From contig CAKULN010000015.1 in NCBI GenBank assembly GCA_934667175.1, positions 1 through 63,118 on the forward strand: a stretch of 63,118 nucleotides of DNA, given 5' to 3'. The translations under genes and the position numbers were made by a program. Below, piece by piece: positions 10,536 to 19,548 of the stretch; position 1 is the stretch's first letter; every line of letters begins with the position of its first letter. The stretch is from an uncultured Bacteroidales bacterium (GTDB taxonomy: Bacteria; Bacteroidota; Bacteroidia; Bacteroidales; UBA932). The notes beneath the pieces are model-generated. The model was not told where the DNA came from, did not search any database, and was given only the letters and a program-made list of their open reading frames with translations.

Positions 10536-13500
10536 TCATGGCAATGGAGCGCTTTTGGCATCCTTTATGGCCTGGAACGTATACGTCCGGTCACTGGTCT
10601 TGCATGACGCGATGTAAGGATCCGATTCATCGTAGACGAAAATTCCTTTGAAGCCCATATAGAATATATCCTCGTGTGAGAACATCGGGATCTCTATGGT
10701 GAAATTGTTGTAGACATTTCTGATGAGGTACGGCTCAAGATCAACGATTGCACCATCATTGGCCGAGAAATAAAAATTCACCCAGTTTCTGACAGTTATT
10801 CCCGCAAGCGTTCCCGAATTCATAAGAGCCCCCACATAGGCTTTGCTGACATTCAGATTCTTGTCAGCGACATATTCCTCCAAAGAATCATATCTTTTAA
10901 ATCTGTACGTGTCCGTCATGTCATCGTAGTATGCTTTCCTGATGTATACATGACCAAAGGTGGAATAGTCAAAACAGAAACTGAAAGACGTCTGTCCGAG
11001 GATCAACTCATAGTTTGTCTTGTTGACAGGAACCTTGGATGTGCCGTCATCAGACAGGACAAGCTTATCGTTAAAGCTTGTAAACATTTCATCTCCGCTT
11101 CCACCTTTCAGTCCGGTCACATTCAACGCCCCCATTTCACAATATTCAGGGATGACGGTCTTGGTTGACGACACACATCGCAGACCGTAGTCAAGCAACG
11201 GGAGACAATAATCATTGCCGTAAGAGTCTTTCTTCACAGGCAAATGGTTCACTGACACCTGACGCGGCTCCTCACCATCTCCGAAGACCACCTGCCGGGT
11301 CATTGTGCTCGGCTCCGTCCCCACCGGTCTGTCCCAAAAACATTCGACACTCGGATCCCTTACTTTCAGGAAATGGTCGCCGATAGCATAGTCAGTAATT
11401 GACACAGATGAGGAGAACTTGACCTTCCTGAGACTGTACATGTCACCAACGCTTTTATAGAGATAGTAGCCGGTCCCATTATTCTTGGCTTCCGGAAACT
11501 TCACATCGCCCCATGACTTTTCGTCTACGCCCTCCACTGTCCTCGTTATCTCATAATCCGCATAAACACATTCTTGGACCCATTCAGAGCCAGTCATCCC
11601 GACGCTTACTTCGACCTTGTAGGGCACACCGCATGTCGCAGCGATCATCCCGTCATCCGTTACGGTTTTTCCACCATAAGAAAAACTTGACGGCTTTGTC
11701 CTGAAGGACAAATCGTTGATTGAAGGACTGCCTGAGTACCAGTCAGGAAGTTCTTCGCGGGTCAGATAGATGTACCCTGCATCATCCGACGTCTTGGTGT
11801 AAGAATTACCCAGTTGGTCCTTGAAACTGACTGTGCAGTTCGGGATAACGACCGGACCCGGGCCGGAAACGACGAGGGCACAGCCCCCGGAATATGGATT
11901 GACATATTCATAAGTCGTGTCCTTGACAGTCCCGACCGCCTTGACTTTCGCCAAAGCCCTTACCGGAGCCACATTGTACTTGCCCCAATCAGCTTCCTCC
12001 ACATACAAGGTGTCTATGGCTGTCAACATAGCCCCTGGTTCTCCGTTGCCTCCACGCAGATATTTGAAGAAATCACTCAAAGACACAGCTGTCTTCGGCC
12101 ATTTAGGATACTTCGTCTTGTCATAAACTCCATTGTCAGGATTGTCAAGCCCCGACTCGCTGAGCACAAGTTCCTTCCAAAGATCGTAGGCAGACTTGCC
12201 ATCCGTTCCGTCGGCACCATCCTTCCCGTCAACGCCGTCTTTTCCGTCAGCGCCGTCGGAGCCGGAATCTCCCTTGTCGCCTATGGCACCACGAAGATAT
12301 TCATAGAAATCAGCCACGGATGTTTTTGTCGGATCCCATTTGCTTCCAGGGTTCTTCGGATCCTCCAGACCTGGCATGGATGTCACGTCGGCGACCCAAA
12401 GTTCGTAGGCCGACTTGCCGTCAGAGCCATCCGCTCCGTCTTTGCCATCGGCGCCATCCTTACCGTCAACTCCGTCCTTGCCATCCGAACCAGACGCTCC
12501 GGTGTCACCTTTCTGCCCCTGGGCCTTGACGCCCGTGTCAACGCCATCGATCCACCAGTTGCCGTTCGAACCGACATAAGGGGTCTTTCCGTCCTTGCCA
12601 TCAACTCCATCCTTACCGTCGTGTCCTTTCGCTGTGACGTGCGTGAAAACCGTATCTTTGGCAGCCTTATCGACGAGTATCCATTCTCCTGTCTTAGGAT
12701 TGATTTCCGGAACAAGACCGTCCTTACCGTCCATTCCATCCTTTCCATCAATTCCGGAATCGCCTTTGTCTCCCTTGGCGCCAGCCTTACCGGTCAGATA
12801 CTGGAAGAATTTCAGCATCGAGAGATCTGACAGAGTGATCACATTGCCATTCTGATCAGCCACAACACCTCCGGCGGCGATTGTCTGCCTGACATAGGTT
12901 TTCCACATCTCAAAGGCGTCCAGACCATTCACACCATCCTTGCCGTCAGCTCCGGCATCACCCTTGTCACCTTTATCACCCTTGTCACCTTTAGCCGTGA
13001 CACCTGTGTCAGTCTCTCCGATCCACCAACGTCCATCCTTGATATACGGGATCAAACCATCAGCGCCATCGTCTCCGGTCAGGAACCAATAAAAGTCCGC
13101 AATCGAAGTCTTGGACTTATCCCATTGGCTGCCAGGATTATGAGGATCATTCACGCCAGAGGCGACATACAGTTTCCACAAATCATAAGCAGAGTCTCCA
13201 TCCACGCCGTCTTTGCCATCGGCACCGTCCTTACCGTCCGCTCCATCCTTGCCATCGGCACCTTTATCCCCGACAGCGCCACGAAGATATTCATAGAAAT
13301 CAGCCACGGATGTCTTTGTCGGATCCCATTTGCTTCCAGGGTTCTTCGGGTCTTCCAGACCTGACGGGGATGTCACGTCGGCCACCCACAGTTCATAGGC
13401 GGACATGCCGTCAGTTCCATCGCTTCCATCAACTCCATCCTTGCCGTCGGCTCCATCTTTTCCGTCGGTTCCATCCTTGCCGTCGGCTCCGGCGTCACCC

Positions 13501-14237
13501 TTTTCTCCACGGGCCTGTGTTCCCGTATCCTTGTCACCTATCCACCAATTTCCGTCCTTGATGTAAGGTGTACGGCCATCCTCGCCATCCTTTCCGTCAA
13601 CTCCATCCTTTCCTTTCATGTAGATAAAGAAATGTGCGATGTCTATCGTACCGGTGTACTCCAACGTTTTCTCTTCGATGGCCTTGACCCATAGCTCATA
13701 AGCGGAGAGACCGTCCTTGCCGTCCTGACCTTTTTCTCCTTTTTCCCCTCGGGCGGCGACACCTGTGTTCCGGTCACCTATCCACCAATTGCCGTCCTTG
13801 ATGTAAGGAATAAGGCCGTCAGCCCCGTCATTTCCGGAAAGGAACCAGTAGAAATCCGCCATCGAAGTCTTGGATTTATCCCATTGGGACTCCGGATCGT
13901 GCGGATCGCTCACCCCAGTGGCGACATATTCCTTCCACAGTTCATAGGCAGATTTGCCATTCTCACCGTTCTTGCCATCATTTCCATCCACTCCGTCCTT
14001 TCCTTTAAGGTAAATGAAGAAATGGTTGATGTCAATCGGTCCGGAGTACTCAATCTGTTTTTCCTGCACTGCCCTGACCCACAGATCATAAGCCGACAGT
14101 CCATCTTTGCCGGGAACACCTTGGACACCCTGTTCCCCCTTCGGCCCGACCGGCATTGTCACCTCAAGTGAGTTGCATGCGGCCAGCACAGACGCCCCGA
14201 TGAGCGCCGTAATCATTAATCTGAATCGATTTTTCAT
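10536..14237 (-). CDS. Collagen-like modular surface lipoprotein
   Basis: The 1233-residue protein has a lipoprotein signal (LAAC, Cys at residue 21). Residues about 30-770 alternate three elements. The first is collagen-type Gly-X-Y runs, mostly GKDGADG/GKDGVDG. The second is eight copies of a helical-looking module starting SAYELW or a close variant and ending near FFIYLKG, FYWFLSG or FYEYLRG. The third is four clear copies (plus one degenerate) of a PYIKDGNWWIGDxDTGV module as seen in PL29-lyase N-terminal regions of Bacteroidota. The last 450 or so residues are not repetitive and not recognised. It starts 13 bases after an OmpA-family gene, so the two are co-transcribed. A surface fibre or stalk anchored in the outer membrane is a reasonable inference; adhesion is unproven. 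Confidence 0.88.
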   Translation of the reverse strand: MKNRFRLMITALIGASVLAACNSLEVTMPVGPKGEQGVQGVPGKDGLSAYDLWVRAVQEKQIEYSGPIDINHFFIYLKGKDGVDGNDGKNGENGKSAYELWKEYVATGVSDPHDPESQWDKSKTSMADFYWFLSGNDGADGLIPYIKDGNWWIGDRNTGVAARGEKGEKGQDGKDGLSAYELWVKAIEEKTLEYTGTIDIAHFFIYMKGKDGVDGKDGEDGRTPYIKDGNWWIGDKDTGTQARGEKGDAGADGKDGTDGKDGADGKDGVDGSDGTDGMSAYELWVADVTSPSGLEDPKNPGSKWDPTKTSVADFYEYLRGAVGDKGADGKDGADGKDGADGKDGVDGDSAYDLWKLYVASGVNDPHNPGSQWDKSKTSIADFYWFLTGDDGADGLIPYIKDGRWWIGETDTGVTAKGDKGDKGDKGDAGADGKDGVNGLDAFEMWKTYVRQTIAAGGVVADQNGNVITLSDLSMLKFFQYLTGKAGAKGDKGDSGIDGKDGMDGKDGLVPEINPKTGEWILVDKAAKDTVFTHVTAKGHDGKDGVDGKDGKTPYVGSNGNWWIDGVDTGVKAQGQKGDTGASGSDGKDGVDGKDGADGKDGADGSDGKSAYELWVADVTSMPGLEDPKNPGSKWDPTKTSVADFYEYLRGAIGDKGDSGSDGADGKDGVDGKDGADGTDGKSAYDLWKELVLSESGLDNPDNGVYDKTKYPKWPKTAVSLSDFFKYLRGGNGEPGAMLTAIDTLYVEEADWGKYNVAPVRALAKVKAVGTVKDTTYEYVNPYSGGCALVVSGPGPVVIPNCTVSFKDQLGNSYTKTSDDAGYIYLTREELPDWYSGSPSINDLSFRTKPSSFSYGGKTVTDDGMIAATCGVPYKVEVSVGMTGSEWVQECVYADYEITRTVEGVDEKSWGDVKFPEAKNNGTGYYLYKSVGDMYSLRKVKFSSSVSITDYAIGDHFLKVRDPSVECFWDRPVGTEPSTMTRQVVFGDGEEPRQVSVNHLPVKKDSYGNDYCLPLLDYGLRCVSSTKTVIPEYCEMGALNVTGLKGGSGDEMFTSFNDKLVLSDDGTSKVPVNKTNYELILGQTSFSFCFDYSTFGHVYIRKAYYDDMTDTYRFKRYDSLEEYVADKNLNVSKAYVGALMNSGTLAGITVRNWVNFYFSANDGAIVDLEPYLIRNVYNNFTIEIPMFSHEDIFYMGFKGIFVYDESDPYIASCKTSDRTYTFQAIKDAKSAPLP

Positions 14238-14250
14238 GAATGAATATGAT

Positions 14251-15462
14251 TTATAGTTGGTTAAGATAATTCCAAAGTGACTCCGAAGTCACCCTTTCGA
14301 GAACGACCTTACGGTCTCCTCCGCGTTGCTCGTCCGTGGCCGACTCAGGAACAAGGGCCACCCGTTTGCCGAATCCCCTGTAGCACAGTCTGGAAGGCTG
14401 GATCCCCCTTTGAAGGAGAGCTTCGTAGACAGCCTTCGCACGAGCCTTGGAAAGTGTCTCATTGTACTCTTCGGATCCTTTCGCATCCGTGTAGCCGGCG
14501 ACCAGAAACCTTGTGTCAGGTAACTGGGCCAAAGTGTTGGCTATCTTGTCCAGAATAAACTGGGAGTCCGCCGTGATGGTGGCCTTGTCAAAATCAAAGT
14601 TTACGTTATCCATCATCTCGGCAAGAGTCTTCTCGGAAGGAAGCTCCTTGATCACCTCACGAACAACCTCCACCGGGACCTCACGGACCACCTCCTTCTC
14701 GACAACCTTTTGCGGATAAAGAGCGGCATAGTCATCAAGATGTCCCGGGACATAGCGGTCAGCGGAAGCCTTATGCTTGTCCGCTCCGCCCAATCTTAGC
14801 AGAATTCCTGCGGAGATCTGGGCGAAATTCACTCCGTCAGTGCCAAGCGAACGATTGTACTGCCCTTGAATATGCACGCCCACCCTATTGCTCATCCATC
14901 CAATCACTCCCACGCCGGCCGAAACCGGGAAGAATGTGTCCGAATCAAACGTGTAACCTTTGTTCCAGGCATCCTCTGCCTTCCAGAGAGCCTCCTTGGT
15001 GACATCTCCCCTGAACTGCCCGAAATAAGACGTAGGGAAATTCTTATGGTAGAGACTGACTCCAAACCTGATATAAGGCTGGATCCACTCGCTCCTCAGG
15101 AACGGACGCAACTGGATTCCGGGACTGATCATCAACGAGTACCCTTGCCTCGTCTTTTCGGCATCATTGTACTTCGCCAGACCGATAGTCCCTTGCAGAT
15201 CGGCATACAGCCATCTGTTCAGTTCCCTGGCCGAGTAAAGCTCGATGCCGCCATAGATCAACTTCTCATCCAAATTGAAGATGTAATCCCCTCCAGCCGT
15301 CTGATGAAAGTCCGACACGGTGGTTCTTGTGACGTTCATGGCCGCTCCTCCCAGACCGAATTCCCATGTTTTTGGCACTGTCCTCGCTTGTGAATATCCC
15401 GTGACCGGGTAAAGCAAGGCCAGCACAACGGCCGAAGCCGTTCTGTACATTTTGTTTTTCAT
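14251..15462 (-). CDS. OmpA-family outer membrane protein
   Basis: The 403-residue protein has a signal peptide (cleavage after GYSQ, about 25). Residues about 30-215 look like an eight-stranded outer-membrane barrel. A charged linker of Val-Glu repeats (KEVVREVPVEVVREVIKE) follows. Residues 280-403 form the OmpA C-terminal domain with VNFDFDKATI and the peptidoglycan-binding signature TDAKGSEEYNETLSKARA. It tethers the outer membrane to peptidoglycan. The collagen-like lipoprotein gene follows after 13 bases, which suggests that the two proteins act together at the cell surface. Confidence 0.92.
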   Translation of the reverse strand: MKNKMYRTASAVVLALLYPVTGYSQARTVPKTWEFGLGGAAMNVTRTTVSDFHQTAGGDYIFNLDEKLIYGGIELYSARELNRWLYADLQGTIGLAKYNDAEKTRQGYSLMISPGIQLRPFLRSEWIQPYIRFGVSLYHKNFPTSYFGQFRGDVTKEALWKAEDAWNKGYTFDSDTFFPVSAGVGVIGWMSNRVGVHIQGQYNRSLGTDGVNFAQISAGILLRLGGADKHKASADRYVPGHLDDYAALYPQKVVEKEVVREVPVEVVREVIKELPSEKTLAEMMDNVNFDFDKATITADSQFILDKIANTLAQLPDTRFLVAGYTDAKGSEEYNETLSKARAKAVYEALLQRGIQPSRLCYRGFGKRVALVPESATDEQRGGDRKVVLERVTSESLWNYLNQL

Positions 15463-15488
15463 AAGTGATAATTATTTTACTGAATGTT

Positions 15489-15527
15489 ACTTAGCAGACA
15501 GCGATAACACATTGTCGCTTTCTAAGT
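15489..15527. other. Hairpin between the DUF4493 and OmpA genes
   Basis: Nested inverted repeats ACTTAG/CTAAGT and AGCGA/TCGCT fold the 80-base gap into one stem-loop. There is no T-run, so it may be a processing or attenuating element rather than a full terminator. Confidence 0.6.
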
Positions 15528-15542
15528 TTGTTTTTTCAGATG

Positions 15543-16646
15543 CTACTTAAGGACATATTCAGAGATGTTCTCAATTCCCGGGATCCCAAAATAGGAGGCG
15601 ATAAGATCTCCTTTGAGATAAATCTTCCGGCCGAGAAGTTCGGGATGATCGGCAAGATTGACAGCCACCCGGATTTCACCTTTCGGTATCTTTACGGACA
15701 GGCACGAGTTCTTGGTGGTCACAGAAGAACGAGAAGCGATAGCCATGCATGTCATGGACGAGAATGGAGCCGTGAACGAAATGCCTTCCTTGGAGGAAGA
15801 CAAATCACCTCCGACAATATAGCCACAGACCCAGACTCCTTTCTCGCCGACATGTTCCTTGGACTGTCCCACGCTGTAGGCCGTAGCTTGGGTCGTGCCG
15901 GGATCCGCTCCCTGTCCCGAACCGATCTCATACTCAAAACTGTTCCAGACACGGCTAGTGTCAACAGTGATCGAAAGGCCACCGGACTCCCCTGGCTTTG
16001 GAGGCTCGGCCGACGGACATGATATTCCCAATGTCAAAACCTCACATACCTCCAGAAAACGGGTCAGAAGCACTTTTGAGGATTTGCCGTCATTCAATGC
16101 CACGGAGATATTCCCCGGCTTGAAATAGCCGACGCGCCTTTCCGTCTGGCTGTATTTGAGATCCCCTTCCGAGGACGAGACTGTCACGAAACCGTCCGGA
16201 TAAGTGGAATTAAAATTTTCATCAAGTTTAAGACGCAATCCGGAGTTGAGTTGCGTGCAATTCAAGCGCGCCTTAGTGTTTGTTCCGGACTGGACGACCA
16301 CAACCTGCTCGTCGCCGAACTGGGGCGCGGAAAACTCAGGCTTGAGGAATGTCATGGACACAACCTTGACAGTATAACTCCCAGGGTTGACCAACATGGA
16401 TTCCGGAGAGTCTCCATAGGCTCCCTCATAAAGCACTTCACCGGCAGAGTTTTTCACAGTAAGGATGAATGCATCCGTGTCCGGCAAGTCAACCGTGGAT
16501 CGTGTAAAGACCCGAGATGAGAAGTTCCAGCTTAAGGTGCCTTGCGCACCTTCGGAAGGCACCTTGTTGCAAGATAAGGTCGAGACGGCCAACGCCATCA
16601 TTCCAGTCGCGGCGACCTTCGAGAGGATTCTGATAGAATTCTTCAT
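15543..16646 (-). CDS. DUF4493/DUF6359 lipoprotein
   Basis: The 367-residue protein has a lipoprotein-like signal (Cys at residue 26, STLSC). Residues about 36-215 fit the DUF4493 family (TLSWNFSSRVFTR, NPGSYTVKVVS), beta-rich surface proteins of Bacteroidota related in layout to fimbrial subunits. The C-terminal part (about 245-367) fits DUF6359: ATAYSVGQ, VWVCGYIVGGDL and a final PGIENISEYVLK. Neither domain has a known enzymatic activity. It is first of three same-strand genes, with OmpA 80 bases downstream. Its promoter is probably at 16688-16720. Confidence 0.82.
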   Translation of the reverse strand: MKNSIRILSKVAATGMMALAVSTLSCNKVPSEGAQGTLSWNFSSRVFTRSTVDLPDTDAFILTVKNSAGEVLYEGAYGDSPESMLVNPGSYTVKVVSMTFLKPEFSAPQFGDEQVVVVQSGTNTKARLNCTQLNSGLRLKLDENFNSTYPDGFVTVSSSEGDLKYSQTERRVGYFKPGNISVALNDGKSSKVLLTRFLEVCEVLTLGISCPSAEPPKPGESGGLSITVDTSRVWNSFEYEIGSGQGADPGTTQATAYSVGQSKEHVGEKGVWVCGYIVGGDLSSSKEGISFTAPFSSMTCMAIASRSSVTTKNSCLSVKIPKGEIRVAVNLADHPELLGRKIYLKGDLIASYFGIPGIENISEYVLK

Positions 16647-16687
16647 AGTTGATAAAATTAACGTTCCGCACCGTTGCGGTCCGTTTG

Positions 16688-16720
16688 CAAAAGTATGGCG
16701 ACTAAACGTAAATAATCAAA
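16688..16720 (-). promoter_or_regulatory. Possible promoter of the DUF4493 gene
   Basis: On the minus strand TACTTTTG (16688-16695) is preceded by TTTG (16717-16720) with 21 bases between. This is two bases longer than the spacing seen elsewhere in the window. Confidence 0.6.
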
Positions 16721-16796
16721 AGAAAGAAAAATAGTTTTCTATAAAAAACAGAAATTTATGTTTCTTTTATGAATATGGGAACCATTAAGGGCTGAA

Positions 16797-16872
16797 AACA
16801 AAAAATTCACGGGGCAATCGCAGTCACTGCGATCACCCCGCTACTTAACCTAAACTTAAACTATGAAAAACT
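16797..16872 (-). ncRNA. Candidate small RNA (about 76 nt) with own promoter and terminator
   Basis: On the minus strand a full-consensus promoter (16879-16908) is followed by an A/T-rich single-stranded-looking stretch with AGTTTAAGTTTAGGTTAAG. A 14-bp GC-rich hairpin (16811-16839, arms GGGGTGATCGCAGT/ACTGCGATTGCCCC) and a U-run (16801-16806 and beyond) complete it. No reading frame of note is inside. It may be a free small RNA, or a prematurely terminated leader of the DUF4493 gene that starts 150 bases downstream. No Rfam family could be assigned by eye. Confidence 0.65.
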
Positions 16873-16878
16873 TCACGT

Positions 16879-16908
16879 CAAATATACAAATTCTTTTGAA
16901 GAAAACAA
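16879..16908 (-). promoter_or_regulatory. Promoter of the candidate small RNA
   Basis: TTG (16906-16908), 19 bases, TATATTTG (16879-16886) on the minus strand. It is as good as the tRNA promoters in this window. Confidence 0.8.
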
Positions 16909-17010
16909 CTATCTGAAACGATTTTTTATATTGTTTTTGTTTGCATTAGGCAAAAAAATGCCTCAAAAGCCAAAATCGCCAATAATAACAACTTGGACAA
17001 AAGAAAGAAA

Positions 17011-17529
17011 TCACTTCGCCTCCCGCACCGTCTCAAGAATATTCCTTACCGCTTTTTGTGCCTTGACACTTGGGCGCAGGGCCAAGATAACCAACGCGAC
17101 GGCTAAAGCGGTTCCGGTCAAGACCGTGAATATTCCAGGAACCCCGTCAACGCCGTACACTCCCAAAGTAATGAATGCGATGGCGGACAGAGTCACAAGC
17201 ATAACTTTGCCTCTCCGGTTCTTATCTCCTTCCTTGACACAAAGCGCATAGCGTCTGATTTCCTCACCATCGGCATTGGTCCCGACAAGACCGGCGTCCT
17301 CAAGCCGGCAGGAGATGGCGCGCCAACGAAAAGGCGTGGACCAGTCCACAAACAAGTCACATTCACCAGTGGTGTCCGGAAGTTCCTCCTGTGAGATTTC
17401 GCTTGATCTTTTGACATCACCGAGTTGTGTCAGTTCCACCTTGATGCCACCCAGTACAGTCCCGAACGGTTTCTCACTCGTGAACAGCACCATTCCGGCA
17501 TCCATCATCTGTACTTTCCTGTCAATCAT
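17011..17529 (-). CDS. Hypothetical membrane protein, 172 residues
   Basis: I do not recognise this protein. Residues 1-105 are soluble and beta-rich-looking. Two hydrophobic segments (about 108-127 and 130-150) form a membrane hairpin near the C terminus, followed by a basic tail. There is no signal peptide, so the N-terminal domain is probably cytoplasmic. A -7 element TAAATTTG lies on the minus strand at 17534-17541, just before the start. It stands alone between the nqr operon and the candidate small RNA. Confidence 0.7.
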   Translation of the reverse strand: MIDRKVQMMDAGMVLFTSEKPFGTVLGGIKVELTQLGDVKRSSEISQEELPDTTGECDLFVDWSTPFRWRAISCRLEDAGLVGTNADGEEIRRYALCVKEGDKNRRGKVMLVTLSAIAFITLGVYGVDGVPGIFTVLTGTALAVALVILALRPSVKAQKAVRNILETVREAK

Positions 17530-17589
17530 ACCGCAAATTTAACAATATTTGAATATACCCGCACAATCTTTGACCATCTTTGAGACATG

Positions 17590-17621
17590 AAAAAAGGACT
17601 GGTCAATCACGGCCAGTCCTT
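17590..17621 (-). terminator. Terminator of the nqr operon
   Basis: Stem AAGGACTGG (17594-17602) with CCAGTCCTT (17613-17621); on the minus strand it is followed by a T-run. It lies 25 bases after the nqrF stop. Confidence 0.85.
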
Positions 17622-17645
17622 AATAAGGATATCATCACGTCCCGA

Positions 17646-18914
17646 TTAAGAGAAGTTATCGTAAAGAATGCTCTCCGGCTGTACTCCAAGGCTGTCAAGA
17701 AGCTTGTTCACGGAAGCTACCATCATTGGAGGACCGCACATGAAGTACTTGATGTCTTCCGGAGCATCGTGATCCTTGAGATAGGTCTCGTACATCACAT
17801 TGTGAACGAAACCGGCCGTGTACTTGACTCCAGCGGCGTCAGCAGCCGGATCAGGACGGTCAAGGGCAAGATGGAAGTGGAAGTTAGGGAATTCCTTCTC
17901 GATCTCAGCGTAGTCCTCAAGATAGAATGCCTCGACAAGGCTGCGGGCTCCATAGAAGAAGTGAACCTCGCGCTTTGTCTTGAGAGTCTTGAAGAGGTGC
18001 ATGATGTGGCTGCGGAGAGGAGCCATACCAGCGCCACCACCTACGAAGATATATTCCTGAGAATCAGGATCATTCTTCGGAAGAAGGAACTCTCCGAACG
18101 GACCGGAGATCCAAACCTTGTCGCCCGGCTTGCGGGTGAAGACGTAGGATGAGCCGACTCCAGGAGGAACAGGCAGCATCTTGAACACACCCTTAGGCTG
18201 GCTCCTGTCAAACGGAGGAGTAGCGATACGGACATTCAGTTTGATGATGTCACCCTCAGCAGGATAAGAGGCCATTGAGTAAGCTCTGATCGTAGGCACC
18301 TCGTTCTTCGCCTTGATGCCGAAGAATCCGTACCTCTCCCAATCCGCCTTGTAGATGTCGTCAACATCAATCGTTGAGAAATCAAGGTCATAGGCAGGGA
18401 TGTCGATCTGGATGTACTCACCGGACTTGAAATCGAGATGAACTCCCTCAGGAAGCTTAACGGTGAACTCCTTGATGAATGTGGCCACGTTCTTATTGGA
18501 GATGACCTCACACTCAAGTTTCTGTACACTGAGTGTTGACTCAGGTACCTGAATCTTGATGTTCTCCTTGATCTTTACCTGACAACCAAGCCTATAGCCC
18601 TCCTTGATCTGCTTGCGACTGAAGAAACCGGTCTCGGTAGGGAGAATGGTTCCACCACCTTCAAGTACCTGAACCTTGCACTGGCCGCAGTTGGCCTTTC
18701 CACCGCAGGCGGAAGGAAGGAAAATCTTTTGGTCAGCGAGAGTGTGGAGAAGATCGCTGCCCTGAGGAACATCAAGAACTTTCTTCCCGTCGTTGATATC
18801 AATCTTGACAGTGCCGTCCGGGGTGAGTTTGATCTTGACATACAGAAGCAGGGCGACCAAAACAATGGTCACAACTACAATTGTGATGATTGCTGAAATT
18901 ACTGTTGAAAACAT
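17646..18914 (-). CDS. nqrF: Na+-translocating NADH:quinone reductase subunit F
   Basis: The 422-residue subunit takes in electrons from NADH. One N-terminal membrane helix (about 4-27) is followed by a 2Fe-2S ferredoxin domain with Cys at about 70, 76, 79 and 111 (CGGKANCGQC). An FAD-binding domain (RAYSMAS) and an NADH-binding domain (GGGAGMAPLRSH, MCGPPMM) complete it. The start is the ATG at 18914. A longer frame opens with TTG at 18929, but it would cover the GGAGG ribosome-binding site that precedes the ATG. It is the last gene of nqrABCDEF, 16 bases after nqrE. Confidence 0.97.
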   Translation of the reverse strand: MFSTVISAIITIVVVTIVLVALLLYVKIKLTPDGTVKIDINDGKKVLDVPQGSDLLHTLADQKIFLPSACGGKANCGQCKVQVLEGGGTILPTETGFFSRKQIKEGYRLGCQVKIKENIKIQVPESTLSVQKLECEVISNKNVATFIKEFTVKLPEGVHLDFKSGEYIQIDIPAYDLDFSTIDVDDIYKADWERYGFFGIKAKNEVPTIRAYSMASYPAEGDIIKLNVRIATPPFDRSQPKGVFKMLPVPPGVGSSYVFTRKPGDKVWISGPFGEFLLPKNDPDSQEYIFVGGGAGMAPLRSHIMHLFKTLKTKREVHFFYGARSLVEAFYLEDYAEIEKEFPNFHFHLALDRPDPAADAAGVKYTAGFVHNVMYETYLKDHDAPEDIKYFMCGPPMMVASVNKLLDSLGVQPESILYDNFS

Positions 18915-18930
18915 AGTCTCTGCCTCCAAA

Positions 18931-19527
18931 TTAGATTGTAAGTCCCATGAAAGTCATGAAGGCCATGGCCATCAGACCTACTGTGATAAATGTGATACCG
19001 ATGCCTCTAAGTCCGGCAGGGACCTTTGAATAGGTCATCTTCTCTCTGATCGCGGCAAGTGTCACGATGGCAAGGAACCAACCGATTCCAGAGCCAAGTG
19101 AGTAAACCGTGGCCTCTCCGACATTCACGAAATCCTTGTTCTGCATGAAAAGCGAACCACCCAAAATAGCGCAGTTCACAGCGATCAAAGGCAGATAGAT
19201 TCCCAGTGATGAATATAGGGCCGGAGCGAATTTCTCAACGACCATCTCGACAAGCTGCGTGAACGCAGCGATGACAGCGATGAATATGATGAGGCTGAGG
19301 AAGCTCAGGTCCACACCCGGAATCAAAGCGTCAGGAGACAAGACATACCTGTAAAGAAGATAGTTGATCGGCAATGTCACAAGAAGAACGAAAATAACAG
19401 CGACACCAAGACCGGAAGCTGTCTTCACATTTTTCGATACCGCCAGGTATGAGCACATACCAAGGAAGTACGCGAAAATCATATTGTCAACGAATATTGA
19501 CTTTACGAATAAGCTTAAATATTCCAT
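18931..19527 (-). CDS. nqrE: Na+-translocating NADH:quinone reductase subunit E
   Basis: A 198-residue integral membrane protein with six predicted helices. It starts [31 protein letters not shown], as NqrE/RnfA proteins do. It pairs with NqrD in the antiporter-like core that holds the intramembrane iron centre. It starts 21 bases after nqrD and is full length. Confidence 0.96.
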   Translation of the reverse strand: MEYLSLFVKSIFVDNMIFAYFLGMCSYLAVSKNVKTASGLGVAVIFVLLVTLPINYLLYRYVLSPDALIPGVDLSFLSLIIFIAVIAAFTQLVEMVVEKFAPALYSSLGIYLPLIAVNCAILGGSLFMQNKDFVNVGEATVYSLGSGIGWFLAIVTLAAIREKMTYSKVPAGLRGIGITFITVGLMAMAFMTFMGLTI

Positions 19528-19548
19528 AATCAGTACTTGTCTTTGTCG

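Noticed and set aside
11814..12830. 338-codon plus-strand frame opposite the collagen-like gene
   Set aside because: It is the antisense reading of the regular Gly-X-Y and module repeats. It has no recognisable domain, while the minus-strand frame has a lipoprotein signal and clear modules.
16688..16872. Riboswitch in the leader of the DUF4493 gene
   Set aside because: Only one hairpin and a terminator are visible. No known aptamer pattern could be recognised, so it is listed as a candidate small RNA instead.
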